Source: Polaromonas sp047303325 (GTDB taxonomy: Bacteria; Pseudomonadota; Gammaproteobacteria; Burkholderiales; Burkholderiaceae_C). Taken from it: a DNA stretch of 64,000 nt. The translations under genes were made by a program, and so were the position numbers. Positions 49,314 to 56,699 of this stretch are shown here, piece by piece. The first letter of the stretch is position 1, and each line of letters starts with the position of its first letter. The stretch covers positions 137,383-201,382 of the forward strand of contig NZ_JBKBEX010000005.1 in NCBI RefSeq assembly GCF_047303325.1, in the 5' to 3' direction. The notes below the pieces were generated by a model. The model had not been told where the DNA came from. It searched no databases and saw nothing but the letters and a program-made list of their open reading frames with translations.

Positions 49314-49898
49314 ATGAACACATTTCAGCCCGAGGACTACTACGAAGACTGCTCGTTCCATCCTTGTCTCTGCGTCAAGGTGGATGGAAAGGATGGAATC
49401 AGTGGCATTTCCCTCATCGATGGGTCATCGCCGCGATCATGTAGCATCGTCCGTTGTGGTGTGCGGAAGCTGACGCTCGACGAAGTGATGCTCTGGAAAC
49501 AGAAGGGACCGCAGAATGCTGACCATCCCTGGGTACCACTGCCGGACAAGCAGTGGTGGTGGCCGCGCCCCATCGAGGGACTCAATCCCGCCGCCGCACT
49601 GGAGTTCCTCTTCGAGTCATCCTTGAACTACCTGCGCAGTTTTGCAAAATCCCAGCTGGGAAATGAGATAGTTGGCTGGTATGCAGCTTCGGGTCACTTT
49701 AATGATCGCGGCCTCGGCTCGCCTGCTGAAGCTTCCTACCAAGTGCGAGGCTCGGCCGCGCGCGGCAGCGTTCGGGTCGAAGCCGTGAAGGAAGGTCGGC
49801 TCTGGCCCATTCAGAGAATTCATCTCACGCTCGAAGGGCAGAATGAGTCGTTCGTCTTCGAAGGAGAGTCAGTGAGGGGATGCGGCCGCACAGGTTAA
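49314..49898 (+). CDS. Hypothetical protein
   Basis: A 194-residue soluble protein starting MNTFQPEDYYEDCSFHPCLCVKVDG, rich in aromatic residues (KQWWWPRPIEGLNP) and with several cysteines early on. The size and sequence (small, soluble, tryptophan-rich) resemble immunity or DUF proteins of accessory regions, but I recognise no family. No signal peptide or membrane segment. ATG 49314 is the most plausible start. Confidence 0.5.
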   Translation: MNTFQPEDYYEDCSFHPCLCVKVDGKDGISGISLIDGSSPRSCSIVRCGVRKLTLDEVMLWKQKGPQNADHPWVPLPDKQWWWPRPIEGLNPAAALEFLFESSLNYLRSFAKSQLGNEIVGWYAASGHFNDRGLGSPAEASYQVRGSAARGSVRVEAVKEGRLWPIQRIHLTLEGQNESFVFEGESVRGCGRTG

Positions 49899-49947
49899 GG
49901 CGACAATCGACATGGGCCCATCCAACCCGAGGCGCAACTAAGTGGAA

Positions 49948-50349
49948 ATGACAATGACACGTCGCTATTTATTCATTACCGCCGTGGCGCTCCTGGTCAT
50001 CACAGGTATTGCCGGAGCGTATGTAGCCGGCATTCACATCGGCAGGGGCCAGGCCAAGGACGCGTATGGCCAGATGCTTGCATCAGTTCAAGCGGACCTG
50101 GGCCTCACAAAATTGCAGCGCTTGCGTGAGCTTGAAGGTGAACTTTCCCGTGGGTGCACGAAAGAGACACTCGCAAAGCTGCGGATAGACATTGATTCCC
50201 AACTTTATGTTCTTGCTTCGCTCTATCAGGATCAGAGGGGTACTTGGGTCATGAACGATCTCGCCAAAAGAGATCCGGCGATCCTGGATCAATTGAAGAC
50301 CTTTAAGCCGCAACAAGACTTCTGGACGGAGCCGAAATGCATCTTATGA
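49948..50349 (+). CDS. Hypothetical membrane-anchored protein
   Basis: About 133 residues with one N-terminal hydrophobic helix (YLFITAVALLVITGIAGAYVAGIHIG) followed by a helical, charged domain containing two cysteines. It is probably exported and anchored in the inner membrane. Start is uncertain among GTG 49942, ATG 49948 and ATG 49954. No family recognised. GC content is about 50 per cent, well below the surrounding genome. Confidence 0.5.
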   Translation: MTMTRRYLFITAVALLVITGIAGAYVAGIHIGRGQAKDAYGQMLASVQADLGLTKLQRLRELEGELSRGCTKETLAKLRIDIDSQLYVLASLYQDQRGTWVMNDLAKRDPAILDQLKTFKPQQDFWTEPKCIL

Positions 50350-50456
50350 AACGTACGCCGCCTAATTAGCCGTCCAAGTCGAAGGTCTGCGGCCCCGCCT
50401 GACCATTTCAAGGATATATTTCCGGGACTCAATACCTACACATCACGGAGGAAGGC

Positions 50457-50864
50457 ATGAGCGACACAATTTGGGTGCGCAGAAAGTCCAGAGTCGGCAC
50501 CGATGATTCAGGCGACGACTACGACCACTCGCTGTTTTGCAAGGCTTCTGAAGCATTAGATGAACTCGCCAGAAGCCTGGGTGTGCGCGCGCTTTCGGAC
50601 TTCATCGACACCACCGACATGCAGTACAACTTTTCCGAGGACGATCTCCCTGAGTCGTGGATCGCCGAGAACGAAAAGTGGTTTGCACCCGCCGATGCCT
50701 TGCCTTCACTCACCAAAATCGTCGAGCGTTTGAAGTCAGGCGAAGTCAAAGGCATCAAGGAAAAGCTGCGCCCCGAACTCATTGAGGAACTGGAAGACTG
50801 CCTGGCCAAAGTCTCCGAGGCCGGGAAAGAGGCGGACCAGTTCCATTTTTGCCTGGTGATGTGA
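50457..50864 (+). CDS. Hypothetical acidic protein
   Basis: A 135-residue acidic soluble protein (SDTIWVRRKSRVGTDDSGDDYDHSLFCKASEALDELARSLG) with a long C-terminal helix. It has an excellent ribosome site, GGAGGAAGG, five bases from ATG. The pattern resembles small immunity or DUF proteins. It overlaps the possible GTG start of the next gene by four bases, so the two are probably coupled. Confidence 0.6.
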   Translation: MSDTIWVRRKSRVGTDDSGDDYDHSLFCKASEALDELARSLGVRALSDFIDTTDMQYNFSEDDLPESWIAENEKWFAPADALPSLTKIVERLKSGEVKGIKEKLRPELIEELEDCLAKVSEAGKEADQFHFCLVM

Positions 50865-50881
50865 GGCCTGCGGTGCCACCC

Positions 50882-51400
50882 ATGCCGCCCTACTCGCCGC
50901 CACCCCTGCTTGAGCCGTCCCTGCGCGCCTTGCAGGACTATATGCACCGCTTCTACCCGGACCGCGCCCACAGCGATCCCATACCGATGGATTTCTGGTC
51001 AGTCGCCGACGACGATCTGTTCCTCGAGATCCTGAGCTACATGCCCCTGCACATCAGCGAAGAAGCGCAGACCAGGATCACCGAGTGGCCTGTCGCCTTT
51101 CAACTCGCATTTCCCATCTTCTGGCTTGAAGACGACTATGAGTTCAACGGCTGGACCGCATTGACGAATGCGGGAGAGGAGCTTCTTCAGCGCGCGGTGG
51201 ATGCTTACGAGCACATCGGCATGCACGCCGAAGCACAAGCCCTCGCCAAGGCATTGGTATCGGTTCGTAAAGCACCTGCGGATGAAGAGGCCGCCGAGCG
51301 AGCGTACAAGTCCGTGCCGAATCCGTATGCGGATGATGAGGCCAAGTTCAAGGAGCTGCTGCGCTTCTTTCGTGGGAATCCGGGGCTTTGGCAGGGATGA
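50882..51400 (+). CDS. DUF4375/DMP19-like protein
   Basis: About 172 residues. The segment NGWTALTNAGEELLQRAVDAYEHIGMHAEAQALAKAL recalls the DUF4375 (DMP19) pattern of an Asn-Gly turn, aromatic residues and a His/Ile-Gly helix. Proline-rich N terminus. Start could be GTG 50861, overlapping the previous stop, or ATG 50882. Family members include a DNA-mimic protein from Neisseria and immunity-like proteins; the assignment here is tentative. Confidence 0.5.
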   Translation: MPPYSPPPLLEPSLRALQDYMHRFYPDRAHSDPIPMDFWSVADDDLFLEILSYMPLHISEEAQTRITEWPVAFQLAFPIFWLEDDYEFNGWTALTNAGEELLQRAVDAYEHIGMHAEAQALAKALVSVRKAPADEEAAERAYKSVPNPYADDEAKFKELLRFFRGNPGLWQG

Positions 51401-51828
51401 ATCCGGAATCCCCCACCCCACCAAAGCGCCGCTCATGGCTGGCCTTGCTCGTCGGAGCATTCGCCCTTGCCGCGCTTTTTTTCGCATCCATCGTGGCGGA
51501 GCCGGTTCTGACGGCCTTGGCGCCGGAACCGATGGCGGCGCAGCCTCGCGACCCCGCCAGCGGTTGGGCCAACAACGGGGTCTGGCTAGTTTCCATCGGC
51601 GTTTGCTGTCTCGCGCTACTGGCCATCGGGTATGCCGCGAAGCGCTTGAGCCCGGCACGCTCGTGGCTTGCGCCGAACACCTTATTCGGAGTTGTAGTCG
51701 CCTATTGGTTCTTCGCCCAGCTTCCGGCCACACAATCTCACTTGCGAATAGCCCTGTGGTCAATAGCACTGCCGGCGAGTTTGGCGATCGGCGCATGGCT
51801 TGCCTCCCGGAAGCAAAATGCTGCCTGA
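51397..51828 (+). CDS. Hypothetical membrane protein
   Basis: A 143-residue protein with four hydrophobic helices (SWLALLVGAFALAALFFAS, GVWLVSIGVCCLALLAIGYA, LFGVVVAYWFFAQLP, IALWSIALPASLAIGAWLA). ATG 51397 overlaps the stop of the DUF4375-like gene (ATGA) and has CAGGG just before it. No family recognised. ATCTAAC, a match to the RYYYAAC cassette core, follows its stop at 51839-51845. Confidence 0.6.
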   Translation: MNPESPTPPKRRSWLALLVGAFALAALFFASIVAEPVLTALAPEPMAAQPRDPASGWANNGVWLVSIGVCCLALLAIGYAAKRLSPARSWLAPNTLFGVVVAYWFFAQLPATQSHLRIALWSIALPASLAIGAWLASRKQNAA

Positions 51829-51931
51829 TCCACAGCCGATCTAACGTCCCCAGGTCGTTTCCGTCATCAAGCGCCTGCGGAATCGCCTGAGTACCTCGAC
51901 AAGAAACTGCAGAAATCGTGAAGACTATTCA

Positions 51932-52180
51932 ATGAGTACTTTCCTGATCCGCGCGGGCTGCGTACTGGCACTCATTGGGGCCTTGCTGTTGTCTGGTGCC
52001 GAAGACCTTCTACCGCTTGAACTTTGGGCCTGGATGCATGGAATTCCTGCTGACGGCCAGTATTTCAGGGCCGGTCCGGTGGAAGGTCACCACTTCGTTG
52101 AGTTCATTATTCTTGGTGTTGGCGTTGCATTTGTAGCGGCCGGTTGGATTTTGCGCCGGAGGCGAAATGCAGATGCTTAG
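51932..52180 (+). CDS. Small hypothetical membrane protein
   Basis: An 82-residue protein with two hydrophobic helices (LIRAGCVLALIGALLLSGA and FVEFIILGVGVAFVAAGWIL) and a basic C-terminal RRRRNA. The loop between them contains WMHGIPADGQYFRAGPVEGHHF. No family recognised. It stands in a low-GC stretch. Confidence 0.55.
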   Translation: MSTFLIRAGCVLALIGALLLSGAEDLLPLELWAWMHGIPADGQYFRAGPVEGHHFVEFIILGVGVAFVAAGWILRRRRNADA

Positions 52181-52204
52181 GACGGCGTTCGAGACTGCTG
52201 CCTT

Positions 52205-52573
52205 ATGAGTACCAACGCAATGAAAGCATCACCAGCACACTGGCTGGTAGGCAAGCGGCACTCAGATCGCGAGCGGACGATCCACGAGTGGGGTGATTTC
52301 CCACCAGGCTCCGCCGACTTTCAAAGATTGGTTCAACGCGACCTCGGAAAACTGTTCATCAGCTACGACGGCAATACCTCCACAACGACCTTCGAAGAGA
52401 CAGGTACCTCAAGTCCTTACAAAGTCTTGTGGTGCTCAAATGATTCCGTCTTTCTGGTCCTCGATTCTGGCGAGGAAGAGTCAGGCCAGCACATCCACTT
52501 TCAGTCCCCCACTGTCTATTGGGTTCACACTGGGCGTTTTATTGAATTCTTCAGCAAAGTCAATGAGAACTGA
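52205..52573 (+). CDS. Hypothetical protein
   Basis: A 122-residue soluble protein, hydrophilic and beta-rich by sequence (KLFISYDGNTSTTTFEETG, YKVLWCSNDSVFLVLDSGEEE, TVYWVHTGRFIEFF). It ends 118 bases before the VOC gene. No family recognised. Size and composition resemble other orphan proteins of this patch. Confidence 0.5.
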   Translation: MSTNAMKASPAHWLVGKRHSDRERTIHEWGDFPPGSADFQRLVQRDLGKLFISYDGNTSTTTFEETGTSSPYKVLWCSNDSVFLVLDSGEEESGQHIHFQSPTVYWVHTGRFIEFFSKVNEN

Positions 52574-52690
52574 CAGCTTGCCTGCAAGATTACCCAGACT
52601 CACACTGAGGGGCCAAAGCATGCATGAAAGACAGCGAATTCATCATTGAGCAATCCCCTGGCGACAAGCTGGTGCATTTCAGGAGAACCC

Positions 52691-53065
52691 ATGTTTGACC
52701 ACGTCAAATTCGGAGTCAGCGACTATGCGGCGAGCAAGGCCTTCTTCCTCAAGGCACTTGAGCCGCTCGGCGTAGCGGTTGCCTCGGAGGGGCCGCCGGC
52801 CTACGGTGTTGAGCTGAGCTCAAAGGCCAAGGCTTCTTTGTGCCTGTTCCAGACCGCAGAGAAGCCGGCGCATCTTCACCTGGCGTTCATCGCCAGCAAT
52901 CGCCGGCAGGTCGAGGATTTCTATCGCGCGGCGCTGGAGGCGGGCGGCAAGGACAATGGCGCGCCCGGCCTGCGTCCCCACTACCATGCGAACTACTATG
53001 CGGCTTTTGTGATTGGCCCCGACGGGCACAACATCGAGGTGGTTTGCCACGAATCCGAGGCCTGA
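52691..53065 (+). CDS. VOC (glyoxalase/bleomycin resistance) family protein
   Basis: A 124-residue metal-dependent VOC fold protein. Paired beta-alpha-beta-beta-beta units are visible: FDHVKFGVSDYAASKAFFLKALEPLG and HLHLAFIASNRRQVEDFYRAALEAGG, with GLRPHYHANYYAAFVIGPDGHNIEVV giving His/Glu metal ligands. It has a strong ribosome site, AGGAGAACCC before ATG 52691. Likely an isomerase, dioxygenase or drug-binding protein; the substrate is not predictable. Confidence 0.9.
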   Translation: MFDHVKFGVSDYAASKAFFLKALEPLGVAVASEGPPAYGVELSSKAKASLCLFQTAEKPAHLHLAFIASNRRQVEDFYRAALEAGGKDNGAPGLRPHYHANYYAAFVIGPDGHNIEVVCHESEA

Positions 53066-53079
53066 ACGCCGGGCACATG

Positions 53080-53307
53080 CTACTTGCATATCCAGCAAAC
53101 GCTTGCGAGCACACGGTAGAGAAACCAGAGCCCTAGAAATACAGCGGCGGCGACTATCAAGAGGCACCCGGTGGCCCCTGAGGCGGTGAAAATCTGCTCT
53201 TTATGTTTCGGATCGCGAGATGCGTAACGCGCCCTGTTGCATGTATGGCAGGCAGAAGCTCCCAAGCTATTAAAAGCTCCACATGTCTTGCATTCCCAGT
53301 CGCTCAT
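53080..53307 (-). CDS. Zinc-ribbon small membrane protein
   Basis: A 75-residue protein. The N terminus WECKTCGAFNSLGASACHTCNRARY has a four-cysteine RanBP2-like zinc ribbon (C-x2-C ... C-x2-C), and the C terminus has one hydrophobic helix (GCLLIVAAAVFLGLWFLY) and a short CWICK tail. GTTAGGC (minus strand 53312-53318), matching a cassette core site, immediately precedes the start. It converges with the VOC gene. Confidence 0.65.
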   Translation of the reverse strand: MSDWECKTCGAFNSLGASACHTCNRARYASRDPKHKEQIFTASGATGCLLIVAAAVFLGLWFLYRVLASVCWICK

Positions 53308-53437
53308 TACCGCCTAACGTAGAAATCACCGGACCACCAACACTTGCAGGGAAACCGCCTCCTGCCGCTGTAAGCCCGTGTCGATTGACCAGTTAGAACG
53401 AGCATTCCCTGTACGCTGCATCACTCATGATTTGCAC

Positions 53438-53749
53438 CTATCGAAACAGTTCCCCAGGATAGGCGTCCTGCGTCTGAAACCATGCGGTCCCATCCTGGAC
53501 ATCAATAAAGCGGCACAAGATCTTCACCATCCCACTTGGGCCCTCCGCACTCCAGGGCGACCTAAGAAATAGCTCGTCCGGCAGGAGCCGCTCTCCTTCA
53601 TTATCAAGGTACCACTCATCCTCCTCTTCGAGAAGACTCTGCAATTCGATTCGTTGCTCATCGTTGAGCAATAGCTGTCCACGCAGGTGGTCGCCCGAAT
53701 CGTATTCGAAGTCAAATGAATGCAGTAAGTAGAAGACTCTCATGAGCAT
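53438..53749 (-). CDS. Hypothetical acidic protein
   Basis: About 103 residues, strongly acidic (SLLEEEDEWYLDNEGERLLPDE) and soluble. No family recognised. The first ATG at 53749 and a second at 53743 both follow GTTAGAC (minus strand 53751-53757), a cassette-core-like heptamer. Unlike its neighbours no ribosome site is visible. Confidence 0.5.
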   Translation of the reverse strand: MLMRVFYLLHSFDFEYDSGDHLRGQLLLNDEQRIELQSLLEEEDEWYLDNEGERLLPDELFLRSPWSAEGPSGMVKILCRFIDVQDGTAWFQTQDAYPGELFR

Positions 53750-53820
53750 GGTCTAACATTCGATGTAAGGGCGGCCCGCCTGCAGGACGCCCCTGACGGA
53801 GGGGCAAGGTACCGCCAGCA

Positions 53821-54192
53821 TTACTGCCAGAGCTTCCACCATGGCTTGGTGGCTAAACGTAGAGCCGGTGGGGAGGCCTCATCAAGCTTCGGATACGTGA
53901 AGTTGACTTTATATGACCAGGAATCATCCTCGCGAAAAACGTGGATCACCGCAACCGTCCACCAATCGCCCGATTGCCGCATGAGAACGTAGAGATCTTC
54001 ACAGAGCTGGCGCAGTGCCCCGCTGATCTGAGCTTTCTCTTCATTCTTTTCGTTCTTAAGCGCGTAGTTCATGTAGGAGCCGTCGCATTCAATTGTGAGA
54101 CGTCCCTCATTCCAGCTCTCAGGGGAGCAAGCTATCGCCTCTTTGACCAAAGACAGAAGCGGATCGATATAGCGATCAAGTTTATCGGTCAC
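53821..54192 (-). CDS. Hypothetical protein, possibly immunity-type (YezG/DUF600-like)
   Basis: A 123-residue protein with a long amphipathic helix (DPLLSLVKEAIACSPESWNEG) followed by beta strands (RLTIECDGSYMNYALK, WWTVAVIHVFREDDSWSYKVNFTYPKLDE). This outline resembles the YezG/DUF600 immunity proteins for nuclease toxins, but the match is weak. It starts at GTG 54192 with AAGGA seven bases upstream. No toxin gene lies next to it. Confidence 0.5.
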   Translation of the reverse strand: MTDKLDRYIDPLLSLVKEAIACSPESWNEGRLTIECDGSYMNYALKNEKNEEKAQISGALRQLCEDLYVLMRQSGDWWTVAVIHVFREDDSWSYKVNFTYPKLDEASPPALRLATKPWWKLWQ

Positions 54193-54255
54193 GTGTTGTT
54201 CCTTGGGGCCTCTGAACGACCTCCCATGAACGCATGAACACCTCTTCTCCCCATC

Positions 54256-55470
54256 TCATGACGGCGCACGAAGCCAGCCGACCGCCTTGCTCAAACCGGG
54301 ATCCTGGTCCGTCCCTGCATCTTCCAGCCGCTGGAGGTCCGGAGCCTGCAGGTCCGGCTCCAGGCCATTGCCTTGCAACTGCCGGCCACCTGGCGTTTTG
54401 TAAAACGCGGTGGTCAGCTTGATCGCCGCATCTTTCGACAACGGCCTGATCGTCTGAATCGTTCCCCGGCCAAAAGTCTTGCTTCCCATCAATTTGGCGC
54501 GGTTGTTGTCTCTCAGTGCCGCGGCGATGATCTCCGCGCCGGACGCAGTACCGGCATTGACAAGCACCAGCAGCGGTACGGACTTCATGGCTTCAGGCCA
54601 TTCGTCGCGTTTTGCATAGCTGCTTTTCAGAATTTCGTCCCTGTTTGCCGTCCAGGCTTTATTCGATTCAGGCAAGCGGCCCTCTGTGCTCGCGACCGGC
54701 GCATCCGGGGGCAAGAACATCGCCGCCAGTTCGATCGATGACAGCAGCAGCCCGCCGGGAGAGTTTCTCAAGTCGAGTACAAGGCCACGCAGGGGGCCGG
54801 GGGTCTGAAGCTTGCGAAACTCCGCGCGCGCATCAGCGGCCGTGTTGTCATTGACGCTGGGAATGCGCAGGTACCCGATGTCAAACGGCGCCCGCCGTGA
54901 AGATACCCGCCTGAGATAAGTTGGCTCTCTCACCAGCGTAAGCGAACGGTTCTCCATCTCGCCCGGGCGCCGGATGGCCAGGCTGACTGTTGTGCCGGGT
55001 TTTCCTCGCAGCCTTTTTAAGGCGTCTTGGACCTCGCTCTCTTCCATGGAATGGCCATCGATCTCCACGATGTAGTCCTTGGGGCGGAGCCCGGCTCGAG
55101 ATGCGGGTGATCCTTCAAGGGCTGAGACCACAGTGGGCAAACCCGCACGAACGACTATCTCGACACCAATGCCGACAACATCTTTGGAAGGCCCTCGCTG
55201 GAAGTCCTCGAACTCCTCTTTGTCCAGGTAGGCGGATGGTGCATCCAGTTTGTTCAGCATGCCCTTCATGCAGGAGGCCAGGACTGCAGTGCCTTCCACG
55301 GGCTTTACATAGTCCGTCTGGATCATTCCGTAGATGGCGGCGACCTTTTTCAACTCATCCAGCACTTCAGGACTGAGCTTCTGCGCTTGGGCCAGGGCGG
55401 GATTCATCGAGATCCCCCAAAGGCCAATAAGCAGAAGCAACGATGCTCGACCGTGGTGAGAAAAAAACAT
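54256..55470 (-). CDS. S41 family carboxyl-terminal processing protease with PDZ domain
   Basis: A 404-residue periplasmic protease. It has a signal peptide (about 1-27, ending in LAQAQ), a PDZ domain at 100-175 (GVEIVVRAGLPTVVSALEGSPASRAGLRPKDYIVEID) and the S41 catalytic domain: RGLVLDLRNSPGG, the Ser in VNAGTASGAEIIA and Lys in GSKTFGRGTIQ. The C-terminal GGRQLQGNGLEPDL matches CtpA. It cleaves C termini of periplasmic or envelope proteins. It lies just beyond the small-gene patch and shows lower GC than the core genome. Confidence 0.93.
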   Translation of the reverse strand: MFFSHHGRASLLLLIGLWGISMNPALAQAQKLSPEVLDELKKVAAIYGMIQTDYVKPVEGTAVLASCMKGMLNKLDAPSAYLDKEEFEDFQRGPSKDVVGIGVEIVVRAGLPTVVSALEGSPASRAGLRPKDYIVEIDGHSMEESEVQDALKRLRGKPGTTVSLAIRRPGEMENRSLTLVREPTYLRRVSSRRAPFDIGYLRIPSVNDNTAADARAEFRKLQTPGPLRGLVLDLRNSPGGLLLSSIELAAMFLPPDAPVASTEGRLPESNKAWTANRDEILKSSYAKRDEWPEAMKSVPLLVLVNAGTASGAEIIAAALRDNNRAKLMGSKTFGRGTIQTIRPLSKDAAIKLTTAFYKTPGGRQLQGNGLEPDLQAPDLQRLEDAGTDQDPGLSKAVGWLRAPS

Positions 55471-55544
55471 CTTTTAAGAACTCCGCTAAAGGTATGCAGC
55501 AAGCTTATGGCTATTGCGCCCGCAAGATCTGCAAGGCGATTCTA

Positions 55545-55566
55545 GGCGGCCAGCATGGTGGCCGCC
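55545..55566. repeat. Hairpin between DUF1345 and S41 protease genes
   Basis: Perfect 8-base arms GGCGGCCA and TGGCCGCC around a 6-base loop in the 134-base gap that holds no other gene. It lies 39 bases beyond the DUF1345 stop but has no U tract in either direction, so it is at best a weak terminator. Confidence 0.5.
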
Positions 55567-55604
55567 TCCTCAATATGGACTAGCGCGAAGCAAGCAGCCG
55601 ATTC

Positions 55605-56264
55605 CTACTGCAACGCCCCCGCCACCACATTGATGCTGAGCGCCAGGACCAGCATGTTGAAGCCGAAGGACAGCACGCTGTGCACCAGCGTGAGCCGGCG
55701 CATCTCGCGCGAGGTGACCTGCACGTCGGAGACCTGCGAGGTCATGCCGACCACGTGGGCGTAGTACAGGAAGTCGAAGTAATCCGGGTCCAGCCCGCCA
55801 GGGAAACACAGGCCGGGCCCGTCCGGTTCGTTGAGTTTTTCTTCCTGGTAGTAGCGGTGCGCGTAACGGAAGGCGTAAATCGTCTGGATGAACAGCCAGG
55901 AGGCGGCCAGCGCCGCAACGGACAGCAGGATGTGCAGCGTGCGCTCCAGGCCCGACAGGTCTTTGGCCTGCTGCATTACGACCGTGATGGCCGCGACGCA
56001 GGCCATGGTGGCCAGCAGCATCAGCAAAAACAGCACCACACTGGGTTCGTCCTGCGCCTGCGCGCGTTCGCGTGTGCGCTGGGCGTCAAAGCGCACGCAC
56101 AGCCACCAGGCCAGGCCCAGGTAAACGCTGATGCCGGCGCACCAGCCCAGCAGGCCGCAAAACTGCCAGCCCAGGGGCAAAGGCAGCGCCGCGACGATGA
56201 GCCCGGCAACCAGCCCCAGGGTGAGCCGCTGCAGGCCGGTGGTCTCGGAAAGATGTTTGCGCAT
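55605..56264 (-). CDS. DUF1345 family membrane protein
   Basis: A 219-residue protein with five hydrophobic helices and the DUF1345 ending LDPDYFDFLYYAHVVGMTSQVSDVQVTSREMRRLTLVHSVLSFGFN. Function unknown. ATG 56264 follows the usual family N terminus; the frame continues upstream through a pseudogene remnant without homology to DUF1345. It lies just after that remnant. Confidence 0.85.
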   Translation of the reverse strand: MRKHLSETTGLQRLTLGLVAGLIVAALPLPLGWQFCGLLGWCAGISVYLGLAWWLCVRFDAQRTRERAQAQDEPSVVLFLLMLLATMACVAAITVVMQQAKDLSGLERTLHILLSVAALAASWLFIQTIYAFRYAHRYYQEEKLNEPDGPGLCFPGGLDPDYFDFLYYAHVVGMTSQVSDVQVTSREMRRLTLVHSVLSFGFNMLVLALSINVVAGALQ

Positions 56265-56310
56265 GGCTGCATTGTGGGGCCGGTGGCCCTCCGGCTTCAA
56301 GCCCGTGGCA

Positions 56311-56655
56311 TCAGGCCGGGCAATCAGCGCCCATGGTGCGCCGGTACCATTCGTGGAAATGCCGCATGCCGTCTTCCAGCGGCGACTGGTAGGGCCCGGT
56401 GTCAGATACGCCGCGCGCCAGCAGCGCGCGCCGGCCGGCGTCCATGCGTTCGCCGATCTCGTCGTCTTCCCTGGCGGTTTCCATGTAGGCGGCGCGGTGC
56501 GCCTCCATGACCTCCGGCTCGAAGGCGGCGATCTCTTCGGGTAATAAAACTCCACCACGTTGACCGTTTCCTGCGGCCCCTTGGGATAGAGCGTGGACAG
56601 CACCAGCACGTGCGGGTAGAGCTCGATCATGTTAGGAAGACCGGCCGCGAACACC
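56311..56655 (-). pseudogene. Truncated, frameshifted Rieske-type ring-hydroxylating dioxygenase alpha subunit
   Basis: Two frames together give the C-terminal 115 or so residues of an aromatic ring-hydroxylating dioxygenase large subunit. Frame A reads NMIELYPHVLVLSTLYPKG and PQETVNVVEFYYP; frame B continues EEIAAFEPEVMEAHRAAYM, EDDEIGERMDAGRRALLARG, and GPYQSPLEDGMRHFHEWYRR. The break is a single-base deletion near 56541, at the CCG-AAGAG junction (CCGGAAGAG expected). The N-terminal Rieske domain and most of the catalytic domain are absent: the match begins abruptly near 56655, next to the leucine-rich gene. Confidence 0.8.
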
Positions 56656-56699
56656 CGAGTTCGGCCCCAAGCAGGCCCAGAACTTTGGCGGGTTTAAGG

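Noticed and set aside
52624..52698. A 24-codon frame overlapping the start of the VOC gene
   Set aside because: Very short and without independent evidence; it may be a chance frame or a remnant.
53312..53397. A complete attC site between GCCTAAC and GTTAGAA
   Set aside because: The outer heptamers pair only partly and the inner L boxes are not complementary.
55545..55566. Hairpin as an intrinsic terminator for the DUF1345 gene
   Set aside because: Stem is perfect but no U tract follows in either direction, so I list it only as a repeat.
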